Assembly: GCF_030282845.1 (NCBI RefSeq) | Contig: NZ_JASTWE010000007.1 | Span: forward strand, 1 to 64,000 | Reading direction: 5' to 3' | From: Pseudodesulfovibrio pelocollis | GTDB lineage: Bacteria; Desulfobacterota; Desulfovibrionia; Desulfovibrionales; Desulfovibrionaceae | DNA length: 64,000 nucleotides | Made by a program: the position numbers and the translations under genes | Notes under the pieces: model-generated | The model's input: the letters and a program-made list of their open reading frames with translations, nothing else | Told to the model about the DNA's origin: nothing | The model's database searches: none | Part shown: in pieces, positions 8,324 through 16,764 of the stretch | How positions within the stretch are numbered: the stretch's first letter is position 1 | How the letters are laid out: the number at the start of each line of letters is the position of its first letter

Positions 8324-9394
8324 ATGCAGAAATACTCTCTCAACGTGCTCATGGCGGCCCTGGCCGTCATGCTCCTGGCGCTGGCCCATTTCCGGATCAT
8401 CGACAACTACATCCAGGCGGTCCTCATGTTCGTGGGCATCAACATCATGATGTCCACCAGCCTCAATCTGGTGAACGGCAACATGGGCGAGTTCACCTGC
8501 GGCCACGCCGCCTTCATGTGCATGGGCGCATACACCTCGTCCGTCCTGTCCGTCCTCTTCTTCGGCAAGAACTTCGGCCCCCCCATGTTCCCGGAATCCA
8601 TGGCCATGATCGTCTTCCCGGCCATCATCCTGCTAGGCGGCGTGGCCGCATCGCTGACCAGCGTCCTGGTGGCGGTTCCCGCCTTCAAGACCCGCGACGA
8701 CTACCTGGCCATCATCACCATCGCGGTGAACTACATGGTCATCTCCGCCATCGAGAACATGGACTTCATCGGCGGCTCCCGGGGCTTCCAGGGCATGAAG
8801 GACACGGTCTGGGCCATGAACGACACCATCAGCTTCCCCTGGATGCTTTTCTGGGTCATCACCTTCACGGTCTTCTGCGTCTGGACGATCCGCCGCTTCA
8901 TCACCTCCACCTACGGCAAGGGCGTCAACGCCGTCTGCCAGGACGAGGTGGCGGCCGAGATCATGTCGGTGAACACCAACAAGATCAAACTGGTCAATTT
9001 CATGATCTCCGCCGGGCTGGCCGGGTGCGCGGGCGGCCTGTTCGCCCACATCGTCGGCTATGTCAATCCGCAGTCCTTCAACATCCTCAAATCCACCGAG
9101 GCCATGGTCATGGTCTACCTCGGCGGCATGGGCTCCCTCTCGGGCGCGGTCATTTCCGCCATCGTCTTCACCGGCCTGCTCGAGGTGCTGCGCTCCCAGG
9201 CCCTGGTGGACGCCATGCTCTCCCCGGTGACCCTTTTCTTCCCGGACTGGGACCCCTCGGCGGGCGTCATCAAGTGGGTCTTCATCCCTCTGCTCCTGGT
9301 CCTGATCATGCAGTTCAGGCCCGAGGGCATCATGGGCAACAAGGAGTTGTCGGACGTGTTCCCGAAACTCAAAAAATACTACACGTTCAAGTAG
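8324..9394 (+). CDS. livM: Branched-chain amino acid ABC transporter permease LivM
   Basis: 356 residues, multi-pass permease partner of LivH. The region INIMMSTSLNLVNGNMGEFTCGHAAFM (about 45-70) is the LivM-type counterpart of the LivH loop, and YLGGMGSLSGAV near 265 is the conserved cytoplasmic coupling loop. ATG 8324 follows TTGGGAG with a 16-base gap after livH. It ends 9 bases before livG. Confidence 0.92.
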   Translation: MQKYSLNVLMAALAVMLLALAHFRIIDNYIQAVLMFVGINIMMSTSLNLVNGNMGEFTCGHAAFMCMGAYTSSVLSVLFFGKNFGPPMFPESMAMIVFPAIILLGGVAASLTSVLVAVPAFKTRDDYLAIITIAVNYMVISAIENMDFIGGSRGFQGMKDTVWAMNDTISFPWMLFWVITFTVFCVWTIRRFITSTYGKGVNAVCQDEVAAEIMSVNTNKIKLVNFMISAGLAGCAGGLFAHIVGYVNPQSFNILKSTEAMVMVYLGGMGSLSGAVISAIVFTGLLEVLRSQALVDAMLSPVTLFFPDWDPSAGVIKWVFIPLLLVLIMQFRPEGIMGNKELSDVFPKLKKYYTFK

Positions 9395-9403
9395 GGAGCC
9401 GTC

Positions 9404-10171
9404 ATGTCCTTGCTCAAAATAGACGGTCTGACCCAGCGTTTCGGCGGCCTGCAGGCCGTGTCCGAATTCAACATCGAGATGAAGGGCGGCGAGCTGATGG
9501 GGCTGATCGGCCCCAACGGAGCCGGCAAGACCACCATCTTCAACCTTGTCTCGGGCTTCTACCAGCCCACCGAGGGCACCATCACCCTTGACGGCACCCC
9601 CACCGCCGGGCTCAAGCCGCATCAGGTTACATCCCTTGGCGTGGCCCGCACCTTCCAGAACATCCGCCTGTGGCACGACATGACCGTGCTCGACAACATC
9701 CGCATCGCCCAGCACTACCGCATGGGGTACTCGGTCTGGGACTCGGTCATTCGCGGCAGGAAATACCGCGAGTGCGAGCAGCGCATCCTCAAGATCGCCG
9801 AGGAGCTTCTCGACGCCATGAGCCTGACCGAGTACGCGCGCGAGTTCCCGAAGAACCTGCCCTACGGTCTGCAACGCCGGGTGGAGATCGCCCGCGCCAT
9901 GTCCATCCAGCCCAAGCTGCTGCTGCTGGACGAACCGGCCGCCGGGCTCAACTCGTCCGATGTCGAGGGCTTGATCAAGCTGATCCGCTGGATTCACGAC
10001 TCCTTTGACATCACCATCCTGATGATCGAGCACCAGATGAAGGTCGTCACCAGCCTGTGCCAGTGGATCAAGGTCATCGACTTCGGGGCCACCATCGCCG
10101 AAGGCACGGCTGAGGACATCCAGAGCAACCCGGCCGTCATCAAGGCCTATCTTGGAGACGACACCATATGA
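9404..10171 (+). CDS. livG: Branched-chain amino acid ABC transporter ATP-binding protein LivG
   Basis: 255 residues, cytoplasmic ATPase. Walker A GPNGAGKTT is at 36-44, Walker B is LLLLDEPAAGLN near 170, and the switch His is in MIEHQM. The LivG-specific insert with VARTFQNIRLWHDMTVLDNI lies between them. The stop overlaps the livF start by four bases (ATGA, 10168-10171), implying coupled translation of the two ATPases. Confidence 0.93.
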   Translation: MSLLKIDGLTQRFGGLQAVSEFNIEMKGGELMGLIGPNGAGKTTIFNLVSGFYQPTEGTITLDGTPTAGLKPHQVTSLGVARTFQNIRLWHDMTVLDNIRIAQHYRMGYSVWDSVIRGRKYRECEQRILKIAEELLDAMSLTEYAREFPKNLPYGLQRRVEIARAMSIQPKLLLLDEPAAGLNSSDVEGLIKLIRWIHDSFDITILMIEHQMKVVTSLCQWIKVIDFGATIAEGTAEDIQSNPAVIKAYLGDDTI

Positions 10172-10905
10172 ACACCCCCCTTCTCGAAGTCGAAAACCTC
10201 CACGTCAAGTACGGCAACATCGAGGCCCTGCACGGCATCTCCTTCACCGTGGGCGAGGGCGAGATCGTCACCCTCATCGGGGCCAACGGCGCGGGCAAGT
10301 CCACCACCCTCATGGCCGTGGCCCAGCTGCCGCCGCCCGAGGCACCCAAGATCACCGGCGGCGACATCCGCTTTCGGGGCCAGTCCATCTTGGGCATGGC
10401 CCCGGACCGGATCGTGGCCGACCTCCACCTCGCCCTGGTGCCCGAAGGCCGCCACATCTTCGGCAACCTGACCGTGGAGGAGAACCTCAAGCTCGCCACC
10501 TATGCCCGCAAGGACGGCGTGAACGAGCTGAACCGCGACTACAAGCGCGTCTACCAACTCTTCCCGCGCCTCAACGAGCGGCGCAAGCAGCGCTCTGAGT
10601 CCCTGTCCGGCGGCGAGCAGCAGATGCTGGCCGTGGGCCGCGCCCTCATGTCCGGCTGCCGCTTCATCATGCTCGACGAGCCCTCCATGGGCCTGGCCCC
10701 GCTTTTGATGTACGACATGTTCCGCACCCTCAAGGAGCTCAACGAGGAGGGCATGACCATCCTGCTCATCGAGCAGAACGCCAACCTCGCCCTCAAGTTC
10801 GCCCACCGCGGCTACGTCATCGACACCGGCGAAATCGTGGCCCACGGCCCCTGCGCCTCCCTGATGGAAAACCCCGAGGTCAAAAAGGCGTACCTGGGCG
10901 GGTAG
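10168..10905 (+). CDS. livF: Branched-chain amino acid ABC transporter ATP-binding protein LivF
   Basis: 245 residues. Walker A GANGAGKST is at 38-46, the signature motif LSGGEQQMLAVGRALM near 146, Walker B FIMLDEPSMGLAP, and the switch His region LLIEQNANLALKF. It is the second ATPase of the heteromeric Liv transporter and the last gene of the operon proper. The next gene starts 60 bases later without an obvious terminator, so read-through into the SGNH gene is possible. Confidence 0.93.
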   Translation: MNTPLLEVENLHVKYGNIEALHGISFTVGEGEIVTLIGANGAGKSTTLMAVAQLPPPEAPKITGGDIRFRGQSILGMAPDRIVADLHLALVPEGRHIFGNLTVEENLKLATYARKDGVNELNRDYKRVYQLFPRLNERRKQRSESLSGGEQQMLAVGRALMSGCRFIMLDEPSMGLAPLLMYDMFRTLKELNEEGMTILLIEQNANLALKFAHRGYVIDTGEIVAHGPCASLMENPEVKKAYLGG

Positions 10906-10965
10906 GCCGGAACAGATGCCGAGCCGTCCGGGTCGGCCTGCACCGCACAGGGAGAGACTCCGTTG

Positions 10966-12042
10966 ATGGGAAACATTGGCAAAAACGCGCTGACCGTTTT
11001 CGGCTCGGTCCTTTTCACCCTGCTGCTGGTCGAGGTGGCGCTGCGCTTCCTGCCGGTCAACGAAGGCCTGTGGGCGCAGCCCGTCAACGAATCCTCTCCG
11101 GTCATGCACTTCGCGCCTGACAGGACCTCCACGTGGTCCCGCTTCGCGGACTTTTCCATGGTCAACACGGTCCACGCCAACAACTACGGATTCCTCAACG
11201 ACCAGGATTACGATCCGCAGGCAGGCCAGCCCCTCATCGCCTTCATCGGCGACAGCTATGTCGAAGCCGCCATGGTTCCCTATGGGCAGACCGTACACGG
11301 CCGACTGGCCCGGGAACTGGAAGGATCATGGCTGGTCTACAGCTTCGGCGTATCCGGAGCCCCCTTGAGCCAGTATCTGGCCATGGCCCGATTCGTGCGC
11401 GACGAGTTCGCCCCGGAGCGCCTGTACATCATCGTTGTCGGCAACGACTTTGACGAAAGCCTGCTCAAGTACAAATCCTTGCCGGGGCTCCATTATTTCG
11501 ATGAAGACGGGGATTCGCTGCGCCTTGTCCGCAGGGACTACTCGCCCTCGCTGGCGCTGAGAATCGCCCGGCACTCGCGGCTGTTCATGTACCTCATGAC
11601 CAACGTCCAGATCACCCACGCCCTCTCTGACCTGTTCGCCCCACCCCAGGCAGCACGGCTACAGGGCAACACCGACGCCAGCACGGACGCGCAGCGCGTG
11701 GACGACTCCATCCGGGCCACCGACGCCTTCCTGGCCATGCTCCCGCAGGCGGCCGGCCTTGACCCCAAGGACATCTGCCTGATCGTGGACGCGGTCCGCC
11801 CGGACGTCTATGCGGCCGAGACCCCGAGTGACGGCTATTTTTCCTGGATGCGCGACCATCTCCTCGCCTCGGCCCAGGCGGGCGGCTTTCGCACCATCGA
11901 CCTTCACCCCGTCTTCCGCCAGGACTTCATCCGGGACGGAATCCCCTTCGAGTACCCCAGAGACGGACACTGGAGCGGACACGGCCACGCAGCCTGCGCC
12001 CGGGAGATCCTGCGTGACGGCATCGCGCCGCGAGCCCCCTGA
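10966..12042 (+). CDS. Membrane-anchored SGNH/GDSL-like hydrolase, possible glycan acyl-modifying protein
   Basis: 358 residues. One N-terminal hydrophobic segment (about 8-27) would place the rest in the periplasm. The core is SGNH-like: block I FIGDSYVEA (about 90-98), an Asn in VGNDFDE, and a C-terminal DGHWSGHGH block that supplies Asp and His. The ATG at 10966 with GGGAGAG upstream is preferred over the overlapping TTG at 10963. Such proteins often sit beside SxtJ / DUF5989 / carbamoyltransferase modules, as here, and resemble AlgX/AlgJ-type O-acetyltransferases. Substrate unknown; a lipase-like role is not excluded. Confidence 0.7.
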   Translation: MGNIGKNALTVFGSVLFTLLLVEVALRFLPVNEGLWAQPVNESSPVMHFAPDRTSTWSRFADFSMVNTVHANNYGFLNDQDYDPQAGQPLIAFIGDSYVEAAMVPYGQTVHGRLARELEGSWLVYSFGVSGAPLSQYLAMARFVRDEFAPERLYIIVVGNDFDESLLKYKSLPGLHYFDEDGDSLRLVRRDYSPSLALRIARHSRLFMYLMTNVQITHALSDLFAPPQAARLQGNTDASTDAQRVDDSIRATDAFLAMLPQAAGLDPKDICLIVDAVRPDVYAAETPSDGYFSWMRDHLLASAQAGGFRTIDLHPVFRQDFIRDGIPFEYPRDGHWSGHGHAACAREILRDGIAPRAP

Positions 12043-12125
12043 CCGGCTGGGAGACACTTGTTTCCAAGAGACCCGGCAAGCCCACACTTCATGGACAAAC
12101 CGGTCGAAAACCGGCAAAATCGGGA

Positions 12126-12154
12126 TTGACACGCTCCGGGGCACCCCTTGTCTT
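12126..12154 (+). promoter_or_regulatory. Possible promoter of the SxtJ module
   Basis: TTGACA (12126-12131), 17 bases, then the poor -10 TGTCTT (12149-12154), about 50 bases before the SxtJ-like gene. Only the -35 is convincing. Confidence 0.3.
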
Positions 12155-12205
12155 TTCGCCTTGAATGAGGCATGAAGGCCCAGTCATTATTCAGGAGACA
12201 CATCC

Positions 12206-12613
12206 ATGTCGGACACCGGAAAGCACGGCGGCGCGGGCAAGACCCCCGGCAGACGCCAGGCCATTGACACGGGCATGGCCCTCACCCTCATCTGTCTCAT
12301 CGGCGGACTGCTGACCGGGACCGGCACGTGGTTCTGGGCCGCCACTGGGGCGCTTCTGGTGAACATGACCTTTCCGGGGCTTTACCGGCTCCCGGCCCGA
12401 GTGTGGTTCGGCTTTTCCGCCCTGCTCGGCACGATGATGTCCAAGGTCATCCTCACCGTCATCTTTCTCGGGCTCGTCACCCCCCTGGCCCTGCTGCGCA
12501 GGCTGCTCGGCCACGACCCGATGCAACTTGGGCAGTGGAAAAACGGCACCGAAAGCGTCTTTGTCGCCCGCGACCACCGCTTCACCGCCAAGGACATTCA
12601 ACATCCCTTCTAG
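12206..12613 (+). CDS. SxtJ-family small membrane protein
   Basis: 135 residues with two or three hydrophobic segments (about 24-60 and 68-95) and a charged C-terminal tail ending in DIQHPF. It matches SxtJ-like proteins, named from the saxitoxin cluster, which almost always occur upstream of a DUF5989 protein and a NodU-type carbamoyltransferase. The role is unknown; a membrane platform for the carbamoyltransferase is a reasonable guess. The ATG is preceded by CAGGAG at -10. Confidence 0.75.
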   Translation: MSDTGKHGGAGKTPGRRQAIDTGMALTLICLIGGLLTGTGTWFWAATGALLVNMTFPGLYRLPARVWFGFSALLGTMMSKVILTVIFLGLVTPLALLRRLLGHDPMQLGQWKNGTESVFVARDHRFTAKDIQHPF

Positions 12614-12622
12614 GAGCTGACC

Positions 12623-12772
12623 GTGGACTTTCTCAAGGATCTCTGGGGATTTCTCCGTGAGCGCAAGAAATTCTGGCTGCTGCCGATCATCCTTGTGCTC
12701 CTGCTGTTTGGCGCCCTCATCGTGCTGACGAGCGGGTCCGCCATCGCACCCTTCATCTATACCGTCTTCTAG
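12623..12772 (+). CDS. DUF5989-like 49-residue membrane protein
   Basis: A short gene easily missed by ORF length cut-offs. GTG 12623 follows TAGGAG at good spacing, and the stop TAG is embedded in the AGGAGG that serves the next gene. The product has an amphipathic start (LKDLWGFLRERKKFW) and one transmembrane segment, LLPIILVLLLFGALIVL. This is the standard partner between SxtJ and carbamoyltransferase genes. No enzymatic residues are apparent; a membrane adaptor role is inference. Confidence 0.85.
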   Translation: MDFLKDLWGFLRERKKFWLLPIILVLLLFGALIVLTSGSAIAPFIYTVF

Positions 12773-12780
12773 GAGGCCCC

Positions 12781-14637
12781 TTGTCCGAGGCCATACTTGG
12801 AATATCCGCCTTCTACCACGACTCGGCAGCGGCCCTGCTGGTCGATGGCGAGATCGTGGCCGCGGCCCAGGAGGAGCGATTCACCCGCCGCAAGCACGAC
12901 TCGGCGTTCCCGACCAATGCGGCGCGTTTCGTGCTTGACGAGGCAGGCGTGGCCTTTGGCGACCTTACGGCCGTGGCCTTCTACGACAAGCCCTACATCA
13001 AGTTCGAGCGACTCCTTGAGACCTACAACGGCTTTGCCCCACGGGGGCTGGCGAGTTTCCTGGCCTCCATGCCTGTCTGGGTCAAGGAAAAGCTCTTCAT
13101 GCGACACATGCTCAAGGAGGAGTTCCGCAAGCTCGGCCAGGGGAGCCCGAAGCTGCTCTTTCCCGAGCACCACCTCTCCCATGCTGCCAGCGCTTTTTTC
13201 CCCTCCCCCTTCGAGGAGGCGGCGATACTGACCGTGGACGGTGTCGGCGAATGGGCCACCACCACCATCGGCAAGGGCTCGGGCAACGCCATCACCGTCC
13301 TGCGTGAGCTGCACTTCCCCCACTCGCTGGGGCTGCTCTACTCCGCCTTCACGGCGTTTTGCGGGTTCAAGGTCAACTCCGGCGAGTACAAGCTGATGGG
13401 CCTCGCCCCCTACGGCAACCCGGATTCTGAAAGGGTCGCCCGCTGGACAGAGATCATTCGCCGCGACCTCATCGACCTGCGCGACGACGGCTCCATGCTC
13501 CTCAACATGGACTATTTCGCCTATGCCACTGGCCTGACCATGTTCTATTCCGGCAAGTGGGAAGAGCTCTTCGGCATCCCGGCCCGTCAGCCCGAGGAGG
13601 CCATCGACCAGGAGCACATGGACCTGGCCCTGGCCATTCAGCAGGTAACCGAGGAGGTCGTCTTCCGGCTGGCGGAAACGGCCCGGGACCTGACCGGCTG
13701 CCACAAGCTGGTCATGGCGGGCGGCGTGGCCCTGAACTGCGTGGCCAACGGCAAGCTCATCCGGCGCGGAACCTTTGACGATGTCTGGGTCCAGCCAGCC
13801 GCGGGCGACGCGGGCGGAGCCCTGGGCGCGGCCCTTGCCGCGTGGCACATCGGGCAGGACAAGGAGCGCACGCCGGTCTCGCCGGACTCCATGCAGGGGT
13901 GCTACCTGGGTCCCGAGTTCGGGCCGGTGAGCATCGCCCGCGCAGCGCGGCGGCATGACGCGCCCTTCACCCGATTCGACGACTTCGACACGCTGTGCAC
14001 AAAGGTGTCGGACCTTCTGGCCGAGGGCAACTGCGTAGGCTGGTTCCAGGGGCGCATGGAGTATGGTCCCCGCGCCTTGGGCAACCGGAGCATCCTCGGC
14101 GACCCGCGCCATCCCGACATGCAGCGCAAGCTGAACCTCAAGATCAAATATCGCGAAGGGTTCCGGCCGTTCGCCCCATCGGTTCTGGCCGAGGAGGCCG
14201 CCAACTACTTCGAGTTGGACCGGCCCTCGCCCTACATGCTCATCGTCGCCCCGGTGGCCGAGCATCGACTCAACCCCCTGCCGGACGGGTACAACGACAT
14301 GCCCATGTATGAGCGGCTGTATGTCCTGCGCTCGGACATCCCGGCCGTGACCCATGTGGACTCCTCGGCCCGCATCCAGACCATTTCTGCGGACACCAAC
14401 CCCCGCTACTGGCAGCTGGTGAACACCTTCCTGCACCGCCAGGGCTGTGGGCTGGTGGTCAACACCAGCTTCAACGTGCGCGGCGAGCCCATCGTCTGCA
14501 CGCCCGAGGACGCCTACCGCTGCTTCATGCGCACCGAGATGGACTGCCTGGTCATGGGCGACTTCCTCTTCCTGAAGCAGGACCAGCCGCCATGGCGCGA
14601 GCAGGGCGACTGGCGCGACACCTTTGAGCTGGACTGA
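12781..14637 (+). CDS. NodU/CmcH-family carbamoyltransferase
   Basis: 618 residues. The N-terminal Kae1/ASKHA-like domain shows ISAFYHDSAAALL, an EERFTRRKHD loop, HHLSHAASAFF metal-binding histidines, and GEYKLMGLAPYGNP. The C-terminal YrdC-like domain shows GPRALGNRSILGDPR and VNTSFNVRGEPIV. These enzymes transfer a carbamoyl group from carbamoyl phosphate through carbamoyl-AMP to a sugar hydroxyl. The start is TTG 12781, four bases after AGGAGG and directly continuing the SxtJ / DUF5989 unit. Carbamoylation of a surface glycan is likely given the glycan-rich window; the substrate is unknown. Confidence 0.9.
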   Translation: MSEAILGISAFYHDSAAALLVDGEIVAAAQEERFTRRKHDSAFPTNAARFVLDEAGVAFGDLTAVAFYDKPYIKFERLLETYNGFAPRGLASFLASMPVWVKEKLFMRHMLKEEFRKLGQGSPKLLFPEHHLSHAASAFFPSPFEEAAILTVDGVGEWATTTIGKGSGNAITVLRELHFPHSLGLLYSAFTAFCGFKVNSGEYKLMGLAPYGNPDSERVARWTEIIRRDLIDLRDDGSMLLNMDYFAYATGLTMFYSGKWEELFGIPARQPEEAIDQEHMDLALAIQQVTEEVVFRLAETARDLTGCHKLVMAGGVALNCVANGKLIRRGTFDDVWVQPAAGDAGGALGAALAAWHIGQDKERTPVSPDSMQGCYLGPEFGPVSIARAARRHDAPFTRFDDFDTLCTKVSDLLAEGNCVGWFQGRMEYGPRALGNRSILGDPRHPDMQRKLNLKIKYREGFRPFAPSVLAEEAANYFELDRPSPYMLIVAPVAEHRLNPLPDGYNDMPMYERLYVLRSDIPAVTHVDSSARIQTISADTNPRYWQLVNTFLHRQGCGLVVNTSFNVRGEPIVCTPEDAYRCFMRTEMDCLVMGDFLFLKQDQPPWREQGDWRDTFELD

Positions 14638-14663
14638 ACCGCTCAGCGCTCTACTCCGACCAC

Positions 14664-14694
14664 AAAAAAACGGCCCAAAGGGGCCGTTTTTTTT
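14664..14694. terminator. Bidirectional terminator between carbamoyltransferase and cyclophilin genes
   Basis: Stem CGGCCC / GGGCCG with loop AAAG (14671-14686), flanked by seven A on the left and eight T on the right. It can terminate the plus-strand carbamoyltransferase and the minus-strand cyclophilin operon. Confidence 0.9.
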
Positions 14695-14725
14695 GATCTT
14701 GGTACCGAGTTGGTATCGAGCAGTG

Positions 14726-15220
14726 CTATTCCACTACCGTGGCCTTGACGATGAAGACCGGCTCCACCGGGACATCGTCGTGGAAGCCCTTGCGGCCGGT
14801 GGGAACCGCCTTGATCTTGTCCACCACATCCATGCCCTCGACGACCTTGCCGAACACGGCGTAGCCCCAGCCCTGGGGGGTCTTGGACGAATGGTTGAGG
14901 AAGGCGTTGTCCTTGACATTGATGAAGAACTGCGACGAGGCGGAGTGCGGGTCCATGGTCCGGGCCATGGCCAGGGTGTAGCAGTCGTTTTTCAGGCCGT
15001 TGTCCGCCTCGTTCTCGATGGAGGCACGGGTCTTCTTTTCCTTCATGTTCTCATCCATACCGCCGCCCTGGATCATGAATCCGCTGATGACGCGGTGAAA
15101 GACGAGGCCGTCGTAGAACCCGTCCGCCGCGTATTGCTGGAAATTGGCCGCGCTCTTGGGGGCCTTGTCGAAATCAAGCTCGATGACGATATCGCCCATA
15201 CTGGTTTCCATTTTGATCAT
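14726..15220 (-). CDS. Cyclophilin-type peptidyl-prolyl cis-trans isomerase
   Basis: 164 residues, a compact bacterial cyclophilin without signal peptide, so cytoplasmic. The catalytic region is [13 protein letters not shown] (about 44-56) with the active-site Arg, followed by [17 protein letters not shown] and [16 protein letters not shown]. It catalyses proline isomerisation during folding. The ATG at 15220 lies eight bases after AAGGAG and is preferred over the GTG at 15229, which overlaps the upstream stop. It is the last gene of the minus-strand unit coming from cbiA. Confidence 0.92.
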   Translation of the reverse strand: MIKMETSMGDIVIELDFDKAPKSAANFQQYAADGFYDGLVFHRVISGFMIQGGGMDENMKEKKTRASIENEADNGLKNDCYTLAMARTMDPHSASSQFFINVKDNAFLNHSSKTPQGWGYAVFGKVVEGMDVVDKIKAVPTGRKGFHDDVPVEPVFIVKATVVE

Positions 15221-15225
15221 TGTGG

Positions 15226-15612
15226 TCACTCCTTTGCGCCGGAAGGCCCGGCGGGGTTGCTGTTTGTCTGCTCTGGCCCGGCTTCCGGCAACGGTGCCGG
15301 AGCGGCGGTGGCGTTGGCGTTGGTGTTGGCCTCGGGCATGGGCCGGGCTTCGAGCCGGGACAGGGGGTTTTCCTCAAAGGCTCCCCTGTCGCGGATGGCG
15401 GTCAGGGGCGAGCCGAGTTTCATGATGTTCTTCTGCATCACCAGTTCCAATTGCGGCTCGACGATTCTGGTCTGAGCCGAGATGCTGCTGCCCCGGGGCT
15501 GGAACTGCACGGGCGCGGGCCGGTCCAGGAATCCCGTGACCAGATAGGCCAGGGCGATTCCCGCCAGCAGTGGCTTGGCGATCCGGGTGAAGGTGCCGCG
15601 CTCCGTGGTCAT
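15226..15612 (-). CDS. Small membrane-anchored periplasmic protein, unknown function
   Basis: 128 residues. A single hydrophobic segment near 14-28 follows a short basic start, and the C-terminal third is low-complexity (Ala, Pro, Asn, Thr). The middle ([20 protein letters not shown]) faintly recalls the start of type II secretion GspC homology regions, but this is too weak to name. It sits between the aminotransferase and the cyclophilin with 4- and 5-base gaps, so it is cotranscribed with them. Confidence 0.6.
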   Translation of the reverse strand: MTTERGTFTRIAKPLLAGIALAYLVTGFLDRPAPVQFQPRGSSISAQTRIVEPQLELVMQKNIMKLGSPLTAIRDRGAFEENPLSRLEARPMPEANTNANATAAPAPLPEAGPEQTNSNPAGPSGAKE

Positions 15613-15616
15613 GCGC

Positions 15617-16747
15617 CTATCCCCTGAGGGCCTCGGCCACGGCCTGCTGATCCTGCTCGGTCAGGTAGGGATGCATGGGCAGGCTGAAGATGCGCCCTGC
15701 GATGGCCTCGCAGATGGGCAGGTCGCCCTTGGCATATTTGAGCCCGGCAAAGGCCTTTTGCAGATGCAGCGGCTTGGGATAGTAGATGGCCGTGGGTATG
15801 TCTGCGGCCTTGAGCATGTCCATGAGCCTTTCCCGGTGCGCCGCGTCGCGGGCCAGCACCGAATACTGGGCCCAGACCGAGGTGTTGCCCGGGGCCACCG
15901 TGGGCACGGTCAGGCCGTCGATGCCGGAGAGCAGCGCCGCGTAACGGTCGGCCACCTGCTGCCGCTTGACGATCTCGTCCGGAAAGATGGCGAACTTGGC
16001 CAGGAGCACGGCGGCCTGGATGGAATCCAGACGGCCGTTGATGCCAAGGCGCACATTCTCGTACTTGTCATCGCCCATGCCGTGGACGCGGATGGAGACC
16101 AGCAGCTTGCGCATCTCGTCGTTGTGGGCAAAGACCATGCCGCCGTCGCCGTAGCAGCCCAGCGGCTTGGCCGGGAAGAACGAGGTGCAGGCCACGTCGC
16201 CCAAGGAGCAGACCGGCTTGCCCTTGTAGGTGGCGCCAAAGGACTGGGCCGCGTCCACGATGAGGAACAGCCCGTTGTTGTGGGCCAGCGGCTCAATGCG
16301 GTCGTAGTCTGCGGGCTGGCCGAAGAGGTCCACTGTGATGACGCCCTTGGGGGTCAGATCCTTGCGGGTGTCCTTGATCTCGCCGATCCTGCGCCGCAGG
16401 TCGTCCGGGTCGATGTTGAAGGTCACAGGGTCGATGTCCACGAACACCGGGGTCGCGCCGAGCAGGGCCACTGCCTCGGCCGTGGCCATGAAGGTGAAGG
16501 GCGTGGTGAACACCGCGTCGCCCGGGCCGACCTCAAGGGCCATCAGGGCCATGACCAGGGCGTCCGTGCCCGAGGCGCACCCCACGGCGTGGCGCACGGA
16601 CGAGAAACTCGACAGCCGCTGCTCAAGCTCCGCGATTTCCGGCCCCATGATGTAGGCACCGTGATCAAGCACCGCGTCGATGCCCGCCCGCACGGAAGAC
16701 TCGACGCGCTGATACTGGGTTTTCAAGTCGATGAATGGTATGCTCAT
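15617..16747 (-). CDS. wbpE: DegT/DnrJ/EryC1 sugar aminotransferase, WbpE-like
   Basis: 376 residues, a PLP enzyme. FIDLKTQYQRVESSVRAGI, HGAYIMGPE, CASGTDAL, VDAAQSFGATYKG, the Schiff-base Lys in TSFFPAKPLGCYGDGG and the RLDSIQAA motif match closely what I recall of WbpE/WlbC. Those enzymes aminate UDP-3-keto-GlcNAcA at C3 on the way to UDP-2,3-diacetamido-2,3-dideoxy-glucuronate. The fused dehydrogenase/acyltransferase at 54.1-55.7 kb supplies the other steps of such a pathway, so the route appears split over two loci. It lies next to the oligosaccharyltransferase gene, which fits provision of sugars for a lipid-linked glycan. Confidence 0.85.
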   Translation of the reverse strand: MSIPFIDLKTQYQRVESSVRAGIDAVLDHGAYIMGPEIAELEQRLSSFSSVRHAVGCASGTDALVMALMALEVGPGDAVFTTPFTFMATAEAVALLGATPVFVDIDPVTFNIDPDDLRRRIGEIKDTRKDLTPKGVITVDLFGQPADYDRIEPLAHNNGLFLIVDAAQSFGATYKGKPVCSLGDVACTSFFPAKPLGCYGDGGMVFAHNDEMRKLLVSIRVHGMGDDKYENVRLGINGRLDSIQAAVLLAKFAIFPDEIVKRQQVADRYAALLSGIDGLTVPTVAPGNTSVWAQYSVLARDAAHRERLMDMLKAADIPTAIYYPKPLHLQKAFAGLKYAKGDLPICEAIAGRIFSLPMHPYLTEQDQQAVAEALRG

Positions 16748-16764
16748 GTCTCTCTCGTTTTCGG

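Noticed and set aside
15226-15612. Type II secretion GspC for the small membrane-anchored protein
   Set aside because: Only a short stretch resembles the family, there is no PDZ or further homology region, and no other secretion genes are near.
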